A DNA stretch of 64,000 nt from Flavobacterium psychrophilum (GCA_945874225.1 CAMCFT010000018.1:1-64000), one strand, 5' to 3'; positions 18,901-28,558 are shown, counted from the stretch's first letter. A program made the numbers and translations. Notes: generated by a model not told the origin, from the sequence alone.

Positions 18901-21900
18901 AACTGGCCTTCAACCAATTCTTGGGCAAAATCCTTACTTATTTACCACCCAGAATATTGTTATTTGGAATATTCTAAAGCCCTATGCCAACTCACAAAAC
19001 CAGTTGTTATCAATCAGAATGGAGGGGCAAAAAATCTAAACTCAGATGAGTACGATGGCTATTTAGATTCTATTGATACTTATGCTAAAGCTAATGCCGC
19101 AGGCTTGTTTAATGTTTTATCTCCTTCATCTAATGCAATTTATATCAATGATCCTTATTTTGGTTCATTGATAACTTCATTTGAAACAAATACTTTGCTT
19201 GATACTAGAAAAGACATTATGCTAACTGCCTTAAATGCGCAGTATGAAAAAAACACTGTAAATGCAGACGGGACTGGTGGCGGACTCAATATGTTTCAAG
19301 TGGCTGTAATGATGGCAAAATGCAATTCAATTCAAGCCTGTAGTTTTTCAAACATTAGCCTTTCAAGTTTAACCGATTCGGAAAGAGATAAAATTTGGAA
19401 CAATTACAAAAGTTTATATACCTCGTTAAAAGGCAACATAAAACAAGTTTTTAGTAATGTTTACGCTACTTCAAAAGGATGCTCTAATGTCTGTATTGGC
19501 AAACTGGGTGTTTCCGAAATTACAAGTGTTATCAAAAATTACCCTTTACAAGTTGCAGCAATAAATGTATATATTCAGCAAAACCCTTCAGCAACCCCTG
19601 TCTTTTGCAACCTGCCAGAAGCAGTAAATTATAAAGAAAAAGAAAAAAGATTTATTCCTACTGATTTTGGACACGACGCCGATGTAAATCCGAATGACGC
19701 AATAAATGAACTGGTTTCTCAAGGAAATTACCAGTCTTATGTACAAACCGGAAACTGCCCTTTAATAACTGATTTAAATTCGTTTTTGGGAGGCTTGTTT
19801 ACGGATATAAATTTATCAACAGACACATTAGGCAGTTGGACACAAATAGGACAAAGCCTGTCGGCAAAATTGTTTACAGAATTCACGGGTCAATTAACAC
19901 CCTTAACCACTGGCACGGTATCAGGAATGAGCATTGGTGTAAGTACAAATGACTTACTGTTTAACTTCTCGCCTTCTGATCCATTGGGAATACCGCTAAC
20001 GCTGTCAGTGCCCGCAAATTCAGGATTATCGTGGTCTAATTACGGGATGCTAAACAGTTGGCATATTATTAGTTTGAGCCAGTTGTATTATGATGCAACA
20101 GTTCCGCCAACGATTACCAATCCAATTTATAATTATAAAGTACTGGCCAAAATCCAGGAAGGAACAAGCACAAGAGAAGTCGTGCTTACAGGAGCTACCA
20201 TAGCCAAAATTGGAGAATGTAATGTTGCCGGTAATGTTTCAGAACTCGGAGAAATCCTTAATCCGGAAACAGCCGACTGTGATAAGAGAGAAAAATTTAC
20301 TAATGCACTAAAAGAGTTGGTACTCCATTTACAGGCAAATGGAGCATTTGAAAGTAGTGAGCTGGATATATCTGATGACTTAGTTTTTAAAAATGGATTT
20401 CTATATACTTATTTTGGAGTTATTCAAGGAGATATTGTCAAATGGAGAAATGTTGCAGGACTGGTTATGGTTTACATAAATGAAATCAAACGGGTAAACT
20501 TGAATCTAGGGAATTTTTCATCAGGTCAAGATCTTATTACTGATTTGACCATTGGAGGATTACAAGCCGGAAACCAATCCAATATTTTGAAGATAAAAGT
20601 AAATTCAAGCACAGGAGAGACAAGACAAATACTAACAACCATCGCCTCTGGTGCGCCACAAAAACCACTCTATTTCGCCTGTTGTGCGCCTTGTGGAGAA
20701 TGGGATTATAATGGGGATGGCGTAGGAGACTCGTGTACTGCCGGACCTACTGGAAATAGGTATGTACCTGCTTTTATGTTAAGAAAACAGGTTGATGTGC
20801 CTAATGCTAATTTTACTTATGAGGATTTTATTTTAAGCCCCATAGGCATAACTTTTTCTAAAGATGAATACATCGATTTTGAAGCGAATTATGCTGGGGA
20901 TCTTTTTAGTAATCCACAATCCTCCTCTTCTCCTTCTCTAACCATAAACGGTCAGATATATTCTTTGGCTAATAATAATCTATTGATAGAAAGATATGAA
21001 CCTACTGCTGCTCCTGAATTAATTCATTATCCTGCTCAAGACAGATTGGGATGGGTTCAATATTATCCCGCACCTTTTGTAATGGATAATTTAAGCTACA
21101 GTATTAATGGAGTTAGTGAGTCATTTGATTTGGAATTATATGAAGGTTCTCCTTTAACGTACACTGGTATTCATAATACGGTAATGAATATTTCGCCAAA
21201 TGGATGGTATGATAATTCGAACCTTGGTCTTGGAATGAGCGGGAAAGAGGCTTGGTGGGAAAGCGATGGACATCCATTCAATCTAGATAATTCAACTACA
21301 ATTGTGTTGAAATCCAAGTTTAAATTCACAGGGGATTTAGATACTCTTACGGAATTTGGAATTATAGCTGAATTAGATAATCCTCAACCTAGAGATTCGA
21401 GTAACAATCAAATACATCAACCTACTATGTACAATATATATCTTGCAGGTTGGTATGATAATCCAGTAAATGCCGCAGCTGGAAACCCCGTCTCAGTAAC
21501 CTCAGTTACCAGTCCCAATTGTAAAGGGGTATGCATCCCGCAAACCGTAGAACCAGTAGCTTGTGATGAAAAATATATAGTATATAAAGACTTCCTGAAT
21601 TTTGGTACTGACTCGCTTTCCGTTAAAATCCCTAATCTAAGATTGGAAGACATCAACACTAAAGAAGAGTTTTGTACAGCCAACTTGCAATACCTTGTCG
21701 AAGATTACAAATCATATATAAACGCATTGCAAATTATTTCTACTCAAGATCCGAATTATTTGTCTATTGTCGAATTTGGAGATACCCAATTGCATTACGG
21801 TTACAAAAACATGAATGAGGCAATTGCTAATTACGGGGCTTATAATACCACAAATATTAACAATCCAGACAGAATATTTTGGAGAGAATATGTAAACTCG

Positions 21901-24900
21901 GTATATGCTGAAATTATGACCGATTGCCCTCCAGCAGCAATGCCATTTTATTCTATTGAGGTTCCTGCTCCAATAAAAACGCCTTGTCAGGAACTAGCGG
22001 CAAACGTTTCGTCAACCTATCAGAATGATTCGTATGACAGATATATCGCTTCTTTGCGTCAAGAATTTATAACCAATTACATCAAAGAAGCCATGAGTAC
22101 GGTTGTCGAAAACTTTACTATGGATTATCAGGACAAAGAATATCAATATACCTTGTACTATTACGATCAGGCAGGAAATTTAATCAAAACCGTAGCTCCG
22201 GAAGGAGTAAAACGATTTACAGATGACGAAATGATCTTAAAGAATCAGGCTATAAATGTTAATCGAGCACTAATTGATCCTTTAGAAATACCTAGTTTAG
22301 TGCCAGCACACAACTTTAAAACAGAGTACAAATACAACTCCTTAAACCAGTTAGTGCAACAGGAAACACCTGACGGTGGAACTACAAGATTTGCTTACGA
22401 TGCATTAGGTAGGATAATTGCGTCCCAAAATGCCAAACAGCTAAACCCAAATTTAGAAGCTGGACTGCAAAGATATAGTTATACAAACTATGATTATTTA
22501 GGAAGAATTATCGAAGCCGGCGAAACACATGTTCCCCTAACCTCAAATTATACTATTAGCGAAGAGGGCAAACTTTTATCAGCTTTAGTTATAGTAAATT
22601 CGTTTGACAATACGTTTGTTAAAACCGAAGTAACTCGAACTGTTTACACAGACGATCCTGAAGTAGAAACAGGGGTAACAGCTTCCAGCTTGTTTACAAC
22701 CAACACAGCTCCAGGTTTCATCCCCGCAACCAATAACCGAAACAGGGTAACAGGGGTATTTTATTATGAAACGTATAACAATGCTGCGCCCTTGGGCTTT
22801 AATAATGCCATTTTATACAACTACGATGTGCATGGAAATGTAAAAGAAGTCGTAAATTATACTGCTTTTTTGAAAAGTCTAGGCTGCAATACAGCCAATT
22901 GCGAAATACATCTCAAAAGAGTAGTGTATGATTATGACTTAATAAGCGGAAATGTGAATAGTGTTACGTTACAACCTAATAAACCGGATCAGTTTATCCA
23001 TAAATACGAGTACGATGCCGACAATAGAATTATTAATGTGCAAACCTCTCCTGATGGGGTTGTATGGGAAAAAGACGCAAATTATCAATACTATGCTCAT
23101 GGCCCACTCGCCAGAGTAGAACTAGGAGACAAAAAAGTACAAGGGGTAGATTATGCATATACATTACAAGGTTGGTTAAAAACAGTCAATGGGGAAAATA
23201 TCTCAGACCCTAACAATGATATGGGACAGGATGGATTACAGGCTGGAGCTAGAAAAACCAAAGATGCCTTTGGCTATTCCTTGAGTTATTTTGATGGTGA
23301 TTATAAAGCCATTTCAGGAGATAATACTAGTACTTCATTCAAACCATTAATGTATAGTAGGAGCGCTACTGATGAAAATCCTAAAAATTTGTATAACGGG
23401 AACATCAAGCAAATGACCACGGCCATTAGGAAGCAACAAGACTCCCTAATGAGCGTTCAAAAAAACAATTATACTTATGACCAACTGAATCGAATTAAGG
23501 CAATGACATCGAGTGCAATTGATCCTTTGACCTCAGGATTTACACAAAGTTACCAGTCAGGCTACAGTTATGATCGAAATGGGAATCTGCAAACCTTAAG
23601 AAGAACAGCACCAAAAACAGACGGGACAATTGCGGAGATGGATTTATTAGAATATGACTATCAAACAGCAAACAATAAGTTGGCATTAGTAAAAGACAAT
23701 ACTACAACACCTTCAGATACATTTAATAATGACTTAGAAAATCAAGTGACTCAATTGGCCGACATGGGTATAACATATAATATTAATAATTCGGCAACCC
23801 ACAATTATATTTATGACCAAATAGGACAATTAATCGAAGACAAATCCGAAAGTTTGAAAATTGATTGGCGTGTAGATGGGAAAGTTAAAAGAGTTACAAA
23901 AATCACAGGTGGCAATACGATTATCTATACATTTCAATATGACGGACTCGGAAATCGTATTGCTAAAACAGAATCTTCTAATTTTGGCATAATATCAAAC
24001 CCAATATCAAAAACAACATATTATGTAAGAGATGCTCAAGGCAATGAATTGGCAGTGTACACGATTAACCAAACTTCGACAGCCAAGAGTCTGGCTCTTA
24101 AAGAACACGATATTTATGGTAGTAGCCGACTGGGAACCGAAGAAAGTAATTTGTCTATATACAACTATTCCAACAATTCGAGTGCTAGTAGGATGACTCA
24201 AAGTAAAACGGCAAGTACAACAGTTTTATCTGGTGTACCAGTATTTAGAGAGTATTCCTTGAATTTAGCGACCACTACACCAGCCGTAACTTGGCCTATG
24301 CAGTCAGGTGCAACACCAGTTGTAGATTTGGCATTATCAAGTTTAACTTTGGATACCCGAATCAAATTAATTAATAATACGGCTGCAAACGGGGAGTATT
24401 TAATCGGACAATTGCAATATAAAGGGCAAAAAACAGAGAATAATATTATAAATACAGATGTATCGTTAGCAGGTATCGCTAATGAGTGTATTGTTGTAAG
24501 TTTGCCAAATACAAGTGGAGAAGTGACGGTTACAAAACTAGCAAGTACTTCATGTCCCACAGGCACTGCTGTACCCTCTATTTCATTACTATCTGCAAAC
24601 GAAAACGGCTATCTCCAATGCAACATAGCCGCACTATCTAACGTCAAGAATGTTGAAACTGGATTTGATATAAATGGTTTGTTTTATGGATTTAAAACAG
24701 TAATTACCACATCTTCGGGTGTTACATATCAAAAATTGTATCATTATATTGGCGGTGTTGAGTATCAGTTAGGGTACTTTACAGCAGGAGAAGCGCTTAA
24801 AGTCGAAAAAAGCGGAGCGATTTTGAGATATTATTGGAAAAATTCCCAAATTAATGCAACTACTATAAATCCAACAGATATTACATATTCACACCTTGTA

Positions 24901-27063
24901 CTGGGATCAACAGCAGTTGGAAAAATCAGCAATCTTAAAGTAGTTAAGTATGTTTCTAATACAATCAACAAAGAAATTACCAACCAAGTTCAAATCACGC
25001 TGGTAAAAAACAATACAGGTTTTAGACCTAAAGTTGCGGTAACCCAATATACTAAGATACTCTCAAACACCCCAGTGACGGCAACTAGCAAAACCTATCA
25101 AGTGGCTTTGCCTACCGCAAACACACTAACGGCTGCTAATATAGCAAACGGAATTTCACTAAGTTTAAATTCCACATTTGGGACAACACCATCCGTTTTA
25201 AATATAAACGGAAGTACACTATATATGGAGGAAACACCTTGGACTGCTGATGCAGCCATCGACCCAGCAACCATACCAGTTGCTAACAACCAATTAGGAG
25301 GCGCTATAGGAACCAGTCCAAAAGCCATAGGATTTGACATATGTTATTTTGATTACGGAATAAACAACATTTCCAATTCATTTACTTTTGACGATGCCAC
25401 TTCTCAAACCATTACAAACAACACCCCTGTTTCGAGTGCCGGCATTGCTATGGACAACACCAGTGTAACCAGAACTATTGAAACAACCTGTTTGCCGGAT
25501 ACCGATGGCGATGGAGTATATGATCTATACGAAGTAAACAATGACCTTTCATTTATAGATACTGATGGAGATACCATTGCCAATCACGAAGACCCAGACG
25601 ATGATGGTGATGGAATTTTAACCAATTTTGAAGCCGCTGGAAATGGAGTAACCCTGGCACGCAATACAAATGGCGTTGCCGTGGCAACAAACCCTAAAAT
25701 GCAAGTAAATAGCATTCCGGATTATCTCGATGCTGATGATGATGGCGATGGCTATGCCACTTGGGAAATGGTAGAAGGCGGTTCAGGAGTTTTAAACGCT
25801 ATAAACCCGGGTAATCCTTATACCTTAGACTCTGATTCTAATGGTATTCCTAATTATTTAGATTATTCAGATATAATTTATCCTGTTACGGAACCAATAG
25901 TTTTAAATAATTATGTAAATTTGGTAGGCGATAAACGATACGAGCTTTCCAATCATTTAGGCAATGTACTAGTGGTAGTGAGCGACAAGAAAATCCCGAT
26001 GTATAACACTGCGGATTTACCAAGCAGCGGTCTCAAAACGTTTAATGCTGACGTTCTTTCTTATAGCGATTATTACCCTTTTGGTATGCTTGTTCCCAAC
26101 AAACAAGGCACTTCACGTGATTATCGTTTTGGGTTTCAAGGGCAGGAAATGGACAATGAGTTGAAAGGCGAAGGCAATAGTTATGACTTTGGAGCGAGGA
26201 TGTTGGATCCGAGAGTTGGTAGATGGTTTGCGAGAGATCCTAAGGAAGGTAAATATCCAAATCTATCACCATATAATGCTTTTGAGAATAATCCTGTCGT
26301 TTTTAAAGACCCTGATGGAGAAGATGCAATTATTACCATTCAAGGCAATAATATTACTGTTAAAGCAGTAATTTACATTGATAATAGTGGCAAAAATAAA
26401 ATTAATGTTGCTCAAGCTCAAAAAGATATAATGAAAGTTTGGGGAGGGAATCATAAAGATTCAAGTGGAAAGTATAATGTTAAGTTTGACATTGTAGTGA
26501 TGGAAAAACCTAAACCAATTAGTCCTATTAGTAATGGAAGTATAACGGGTAATATGCCAGACATAGCTCCCCTTGGAGTTCAGAAAGGAAGTGAAAACAT
26601 TATAGTGCCTCAAGAAAAAGGATTCCGTTCAAACGTTCATTCTGCTGGAGCAAATTCAGGGGAATGGGAGTCAGGAAAAGGAGGGAATGAATATGGACAT
26701 GAAGTAGGTCATTTTCTAGGATTAGCAGATTTATATGAAGATGCATATTTTGATGAGTCTAAAAAGACAAGTATCATTTATGCAAATAGTGGTCCACCGC
26801 AATCCGAAATATCAGTTCCGTATACAAAAGATTTAACTGACCTTATGGCAACTGCTTCTGGTGACTCTAAAGTATCACAAAGAAGCATTGATGTAATTGT
26901 AGATTTTGCTTTAAAAAACCAGAAAAGTGGTACGGCTATTATAAATGCTAATACTGCAACCAAAGCTGACCCTAAAGGCTTAGCACCACCAACTAAACAG
27001 GAAGAGAAAAATATTAAAGCACCTACAAATTACACTTTAGGAAAAAAACCTATTAAATCATGA
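15943..27063 (+). CDS. RHS-B polymorphic toxin (DUF6443-type RHS protein) with C-terminal metzincin zinc-protease tip
   Basis: 3706 residues with a Sec signal (LSAIVLLLVLSSVNVFSQ). Residues ~300-700 resemble the DUF6443/RHS N-terminal region (EKEKNWQFQASYAEQGKKKE). YD repeats span ~2070-2700 (YYYDQAGNLIKT, YKYNSLNQLVQQETPDGG, FAYDALGRI). A LamG-like sandwich covers ~2760-3000 and thrombospondin-3 Ca-binding repeats (DTDGDGVYDLYE, DDDGDGYATWE) ~3185-3305. The RHS core runs ~3320-3456 ([40 protein letters not shown]). The tip, ~3460-3706, is a predicted zinc peptidase: HEVGHFLGLAD with ligands His3586, His3590 and Asp3596, Glu3587 as base, and a possible Met-turn at Met3635 (DLMATAS). The protein lacks a T9SS-type C-terminal domain. 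It is followed by immunity-like lipoproteins with a 4-bp overlap. Confidence 0.9.
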   Translation: MNIPYFINNRKFRLSAIVLLLVLSSVNVFSQKNTYKVHRDSLTNIQLMNNALEKKFVDPELNVPNHFSINPKAYVRLKVNSETGPFVWTKTKVNLTIIPILPDGVEDVAGQYTKTLEVEYNPLGNSANFIDLSSHELMNRYGVKVIVNSYETTDISTGNITNTINPNITLELGFESERYYQVTGQLPTIQATIINDIDASPVALQFSWSSLVGALEYELEWTWVDNYGDVALATILDPNSINFSSRDFELNNTRIRTSNTNYEIPLIYSKGYIIYRVRAVGRFTDNLADVNKMYYGPWSSGLATKNTVADWGNSFIAVAEEHEKEKNWQFQASYAEQGKKKEVVSYFDGSLRNRQTVTKVNTNNNAVVGEVIYDTQGRAAIEVLPVPLNRNYIRYFKDLNRNLNNQLYTHLDFDWQSSTTTACESSISGMSKISGSSKYYSDGNDIISPLKNYIPSALKLPLVNGIEEYLPFSQIEYTPDNTGRIARKGGVGSTHQLGTGHEMKYFYSVPNQEELNRLFGYEVGYASHYKKNSVVDPNGQVSVSYIDPQGRTIATALAGGAPDNLEALPDANDALLHKTISVDLLNKANANDTDTALDNNELGTTLNFPNHKDVLTLSKQIGVTGNNVEHHFVYNVKNDTVFTPAKCNDKYSFVYDLSINLKDDCATELIIPSINNVLIGSSSIGANPTTFNVNPIILPDTLSLNTGSYSLRKELKVNKAVLDEYADNYIAQLKDSTKLCYIKPIDFKPQTISVTCETTCDECLRSIGIEGSISNLEAEKEYVLKLLKGIYGVSNIDNTTFSISNTFDVTIVQPGTSSPINFGQTIVQSEVNGYVASFRQDWAQLYGACEQLCGPTFTSSCSINEDSLLTDVSPNGQYAMVPANLNDPTVPIENWDLLSLFNENNKIIHNGLVNNNTNNRFNWRSPATPYHDEDGKESRIEVSLEEVSPGVEAYIPEILSNSLITDVDGRTYVLPQDLQNVADFIDNWPSTNSWAKSLLIYHPEYCYLEYSKALCQLTKPVVINQNGGAKNLNSDEYDGYLDSIDTYAKANAAGLFNVLSPSSNAIYINDPYFGSLITSFETNTLLDTRKDIMLTALNAQYEKNTVNADGTGGGLNMFQVAVMMAKCNSIQACSFSNISLSSLTDSERDKIWNNYKSLYTSLKGNIKQVFSNVYATSKGCSNVCIGKLGVSEITSVIKNYPLQVAAINVYIQQNPSATPVFCNLPEAVNYKEKEKRFIPTDFGHDADVNPNDAINELVSQGNYQSYVQTGNCPLITDLNSFLGGLFTDINLSTDTLGSWTQIGQSLSAKLFTEFTGQLTPLTTGTVSGMSIGVSTNDLLFNFSPSDPLGIPLTLSVPANSGLSWSNYGMLNSWHIISLSQLYYDATVPPTITNPIYNYKVLAKIQEGTSTREVVLTGATIAKIGECNVAGNVSELGEILNPETADCDKREKFTNALKELVLHLQANGAFESSELDISDDLVFKNGFLYTYFGVIQGDIVKWRNVAGLVMVYINEIKRVNLNLGNFSSGQDLITDLTIGGLQAGNQSNILKIKVNSSTGETRQILTTIASGAPQKPLYFACCAPCGEWDYNGDGVGDSCTAGPTGNRYVPAFMLRKQVDVPNANFTYEDFILSPIGITFSKDEYIDFEANYAGDLFSNPQSSSSPSLTINGQIYSLANNNLLIERYEPTAAPELIHYPAQDRLGWVQYYPAPFVMDNLSYSINGVSESFDLELYEGSPLTYTGIHNTVMNISPNGWYDNSNLGLGMSGKEAWWESDGHPFNLDNSTTIVLKSKFKFTGDLDTLTEFGIIAELDNPQPRDSSNNQIHQPTMYNIYLAGWYDNPVNAAAGNPVSVTSVTSPNCKGVCIPQTVEPVACDEKYIVYKDFLNFGTDSLSVKIPNLRLEDINTKEEFCTANLQYLVEDYKSYINALQIISTQDPNYLSIVEFGDTQLHYGYKNMNEAIANYGAYNTTNINNPDRIFWREYVNSVYAEIMTDCPPAAMPFYSIEVPAPIKTPCQELAANVSSTYQNDSYDRYIASLRQEFITNYIKEAMSTVVENFTMDYQDKEYQYTLYYYDQAGNLIKTVAPEGVKRFTDDEMILKNQAINVNRALIDPLEIPSLVPAHNFKTEYKYNSLNQLVQQETPDGGTTRFAYDALGRIIASQNAKQLNPNLEAGLQRYSYTNYDYLGRIIEAGETHVPLTSNYTISEEGKLLSALVIVNSFDNTFVKTEVTRTVYTDDPEVETGVTASSLFTTNTAPGFIPATNNRNRVTGVFYYETYNNAAPLGFNNAILYNYDVHGNVKEVVNYTAFLKSLGCNTANCEIHLKRVVYDYDLISGNVNSVTLQPNKPDQFIHKYEYDADNRIINVQTSPDGVVWEKDANYQYYAHGPLARVELGDKKVQGVDYAYTLQGWLKTVNGENISDPNNDMGQDGLQAGARKTKDAFGYSLSYFDGDYKAISGDNTSTSFKPLMYSRSATDENPKNLYNGNIKQMTTAIRKQQDSLMSVQKNNYTYDQLNRIKAMTSSAIDPLTSGFTQSYQSGYSYDRNGNLQTLRRTAPKTDGTIAEMDLLEYDYQTANNKLALVKDNTTTPSDTFNNDLENQVTQLADMGITYNINNSATHNYIYDQIGQLIEDKSESLKIDWRVDGKVKRVTKITGGNTIIYTFQYDGLGNRIAKTESSNFGIISNPISKTTYYVRDAQGNELAVYTINQTSTAKSLALKEHDIYGSSRLGTEESNLSIYNYSNNSSASRMTQSKTASTTVLSGVPVFREYSLNLATTTPAVTWPMQSGATPVVDLALSSLTLDTRIKLINNTAANGEYLIGQLQYKGQKTENNIINTDVSLAGIANECIVVSLPNTSGEVTVTKLASTSCPTGTAVPSISLLSANENGYLQCNIAALSNVKNVETGFDINGLFYGFKTVITTSSGVTYQKLYHYIGGVEYQLGYFTAGEALKVEKSGAILRYYWKNSQINATTINPTDITYSHLVLGSTAVGKISNLKVVKYVSNTINKEITNQVQITLVKNNTGFRPKVAVTQYTKILSNTPVTATSKTYQVALPTANTLTAANIANGISLSLNSTFGTTPSVLNINGSTLYMEETPWTADAAIDPATIPVANNQLGGAIGTSPKAIGFDICYFDYGINNISNSFTFDDATSQTITNNTPVSSAGIAMDNTSVTRTIETTCLPDTDGDGVYDLYEVNNDLSFIDTDGDTIANHEDPDDDGDGILTNFEAAGNGVTLARNTNGVAVATNPKMQVNSIPDYLDADDDGDGYATWEMVEGGSGVLNAINPGNPYTLDSDSNGIPNYLDYSDIIYPVTEPIVLNNYVNLVGDKRYELSNHLGNVLVVVSDKKIPMYNTADLPSSGLKTFNADVLSYSDYYPFGMLVPNKQGTSRDYRFGFQGQEMDNELKGEGNSYDFGARMLDPRVGRWFARDPKEGKYPNLSPYNAFENNPVVFKDPDGEDAIITIQGNNITVKAVIYIDNSGKNKINVAQAQKDIMKVWGGNHKDSSGKYNVKFDIVVMEKPKPISPISNGSITGNMPDIAPLGVQKGSENIIVPQEKGFRSNVHSAGANSGEWESGKGGNEYGHEVGHFLGLADLYEDAYFDESKKTSIIYANSGPPQSEISVPYTKDLTDLMATASGDSKVSQRSIDVIVDFALKNQKSGTAIINANTATKADPKGLAPPTKQEEKNIKAPTNYTLGKKPIKS
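26086..26165 (+). repeat. RHS-core recombination segment, copy 1 (in RHS-B)
   Basis: From the ATG at 26086, 56 bases are identical to the start of the inverted cassette at 32284; the match continues to ~26165 with two mismatches. Similarity to the cassette starting at 34025 is lower but clear, with the first 20 bases identical. Homology begins at the codons for Phe-Gly-Met (CTTTTGG-ATG). Confidence 0.9.
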
Positions 27064-27560
27064 TACGTAATCTTTTTTGCTTGATTAGTTTCTTTTTGTT
27101 TAGCTGTTGCAAAAACGATAGAAATATAAACGAACCTGAGGTTTATCGTTATAATGAATCAATATTGGAATATTCATTTGATATTTATTCTAAAAATGAA
27201 TTTAATAGAATTGTATTTCTATTAAATCAAGATAAAAAAGGTATAACTATTATGCTGTATAAAAAAAATGAAAATTACAAAGATATTGTAATAAAAATAA
27301 GCGAAAATCAAGCCAAAGAATTTACTAGAATTTTAAATAACCAATTGAAGATTAATACCGTTTTCAATAAAAAGAAAAATAAGAATAGAAACGGATATGA
27401 GATTGTTTTTTTTATTGATGCGGGAGGGGGTTGTTTATCTGCTAATTATTCAAATATTGTAAATTTCAAAGAGGATATATCAATAGATTTTGATAGGTTC
27501 ATTATATTTTTAAGAAAAGAAAAAGAGATAAATTCTTTTTTTGAACAAAAAATAAAATAA
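27060..27560 (+). CDS. Candidate immunity lipoprotein for the metzincin RHS tip
   Basis: 166 residues, with lipoprotein signal LFCLISFFLFSC-C (Cys ~16). The mature part is basic and beta/alpha mixed, with no recognised family. It starts in a 4-bp overlap with the RHS-B stop (ATGA), the standard place for a cognate immunity gene in polymorphic-toxin loci. A periplasm-facing lipoprotein fits protection against a secreted protease. Immunity is inferred from position and topology only. Confidence 0.7.
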   Translation: MIRNLFCLISFFLFSCCKNDRNINEPEVYRYNESILEYSFDIYSKNEFNRIVFLLNQDKKGITIMLYKKNENYKDIVIKISENQAKEFTRILNNQLKINTVFNKKKNKNRNGYEIVFFIDAGGGCLSANYSNIVNFKEDISIDFDRFIIFLRKEKEINSFFEQKIK

Positions 27561-27562
27561 TT

Positions 27563-28024
27563 ATGGTACATATCCGTGTTTTACTTTTAATTTCATTCTT
27601 TATTTCGGCGTCATGTAATCATTCAAAAAAGATTGATATTAAAGATAAAGAAATTAAAAAATATACAATAAATTACAGCAGTAGAAGCCAAGGTATTAAC
27701 ATTGTGATTTTTGATAACAATGACACTATTTATCTTTCAAATAAACCAATAGCATTTAATCAATATATAAAAATAGAATCTGATGAAGAAACTATAAATG
27801 AGATAAAGGAAGAAATCATTAATCACCTAAGCTATAAAAGCTTGTTGGTAGAGCGTGATTTTTTTTTGCATAAAGGTTATTTAAATGTAAGTGTGAGTTG
27901 TGGTAAGAAAGAACTCAAACTACAACAATCTGGAGTAGATAATAGTTTAAGAGTGTCTAGAAGATTTTATAATCTGATTAACAATCTAAAGGAGAAATAC
28001 AAAGAGATTGAAACTGTATTTTAA
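27563..28024 (+). CDS. Second candidate immunity lipoprotein
   Basis: 153 residues. The signal peptide ends in FFISASC-NHS, so a lipoprotein is expected. The mature domain has a beta-rich start (YTINYSSRSQGINIVIFD), a glutamate-rich helix and a Cys at ~115. It lies two bases after the first immunity candidate and is the last gene before a terminator. The two lipoproteins could act together, or this could be a remnant immunity gene for an earlier toxin tip. No homology between the two is obvious by eye. Confidence 0.65.
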   Translation: MVHIRVLLLISFFISASCNHSKKIDIKDKEIKKYTINYSSRSQGINIVIFDNNDTIYLSNKPIAFNQYIKIESDEETINEIKEEIINHLSYKSLLVERDFFLHKGYLNVSVSCGKKELKLQQSGVDNSLRVSRRFYNLINNLKEKYKEIETVF

Positions 28025-28048
28025 GACAAACCCGACAATAATCAAACA

Positions 28049-28080
28049 AAAAAGCAACTCGTAACTGGGTTGCTTTTGTT
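28049..28080 (+). terminator. Rho-independent terminator ending the RHS operon
   Basis: AAAAGCAAC (28050-28058) and GTTGCTTTT (28069-28077) form a 9-bp stem with a 10-base loop followed by a T-rich tail, 25 bases after the last lipoprotein stop. Confidence 0.75.
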
Positions 28081-28157
28081 GTTATGTACTATATACTATA
28101 TGCAACAAATGTGTATTATAATGTACAAATATGCGACAAGTTAAATTTTTGTTAAAA

Positions 28158-28458
28158 CTATAAAGAGGGGACATTTTTGGCGATAAAGTCTTTGAATTTT
28201 TTAGAAGTTAGCATTTTGTCAATTATTTTAAAAACAATGTTTTAACTTCTTCGTCGAGTTCGTCGAGTTGTTGCATTTGCTCAATAATGGTTTTATCTTC
28301 AATTACTACTTCGGTCGGTATCTTGCCATCATAATTAATAATTTGGTCAGTGGCCAAATTAAAGAGTTGAGCCATTTTTTGTCTTCCTCTACGGTCAACC
28401 CTCTTTATCCTCTCGTAAGCTTGTAGTTTTTGTTTTGCAATGGTTTGTGCGAAAAAAT
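28158..28458 (-). pseudogene. Decayed XRE-family regulator (C-terminal part, frameshifted)
   Basis: Read leftward, the frame gives YERIKRVDRRGRQKMAQLFN, then IINYDGKIPTEVVIEDKTII and MQQLDELDEEVKT, then a stop near 28233. A +1 shift continues with VFKIIDKMLTSKKFKDFIAK and ends at a TAG at 28158. This reproduces the C-terminal half of a common Bacteroidota XRE regulator family, as I recall it (MAKLF..DQLINYD, IEDKT.xEQ, TMLTKKKFKDFF). The N-terminal helix-turn-helix is missing and no start codon is visible. It lies just left of a palindrome of the type at 28475, which might be its former operator. Confidence 0.6.
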
Positions 28459-28474
28459 TACAAAAACTCGCTAA

Positions 28475-28512
28475 TTAACATAAATGGCAGTTTAACTGCC
28501 GTTTATGTTAAA
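28475..28512. promoter_or_regulatory. 38-bp near-perfect palindrome (GGCAGTTTAACTGCC core)
   Basis: TTAACATAAATGGCAG and its mirror CTGCCGTTTATGTTAA surround a TTTAA centre, with one mismatch between arms. It lies between the decayed XRE gene and the lipoprotein gene at 28586, and is a family member of the elements at 6004, 56404 and 58927. Likely an operator. Confidence 0.65.
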
Positions 28513-28528
28513 TCACACTCTGAAACTC

Positions 28529-28558
28529 TTGATGTAATTCTATATTAGTCTAACTTTG
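28529..28558 (+). promoter_or_regulatory. Promoter of the lipocalin-like lipoprotein gene
   Basis: TTG (28529-28531), 19 bases, then TAACTTTG (28551-28558), a match to the Bacteroidota -33/-7 consensus. The start point would be only ~25 bases before ATG 28586, which supports that start over an in-frame ATG at 28556 that lies inside the -7 box. Confidence 0.6.

Noticed and set aside
7711..27063. Many open frames of 60-150 codons on the opposite strand of the RHS genes (e.g. 10701-11144, 13278-13592, 24198-24566).
   Set aside because: They lie wholly inside strongly coding sequence, have no start context, and their translations are low-complexity hydrophobic or serine-rich shadows.
26310..27063. 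T9SS C-terminal sorting domain on RHS-B.
   Set aside because: The C-terminus is a toxin-like domain ending in a Lys/Pro-rich tail without the type A or type B sorting pattern.
15943..27063. T6SS-associated Rhs (PAAR or VgrG linkage).
   Set aside because: There is a Sec-type signal and no PAAR domain in the N-terminus, and no T6SS genes in the window.
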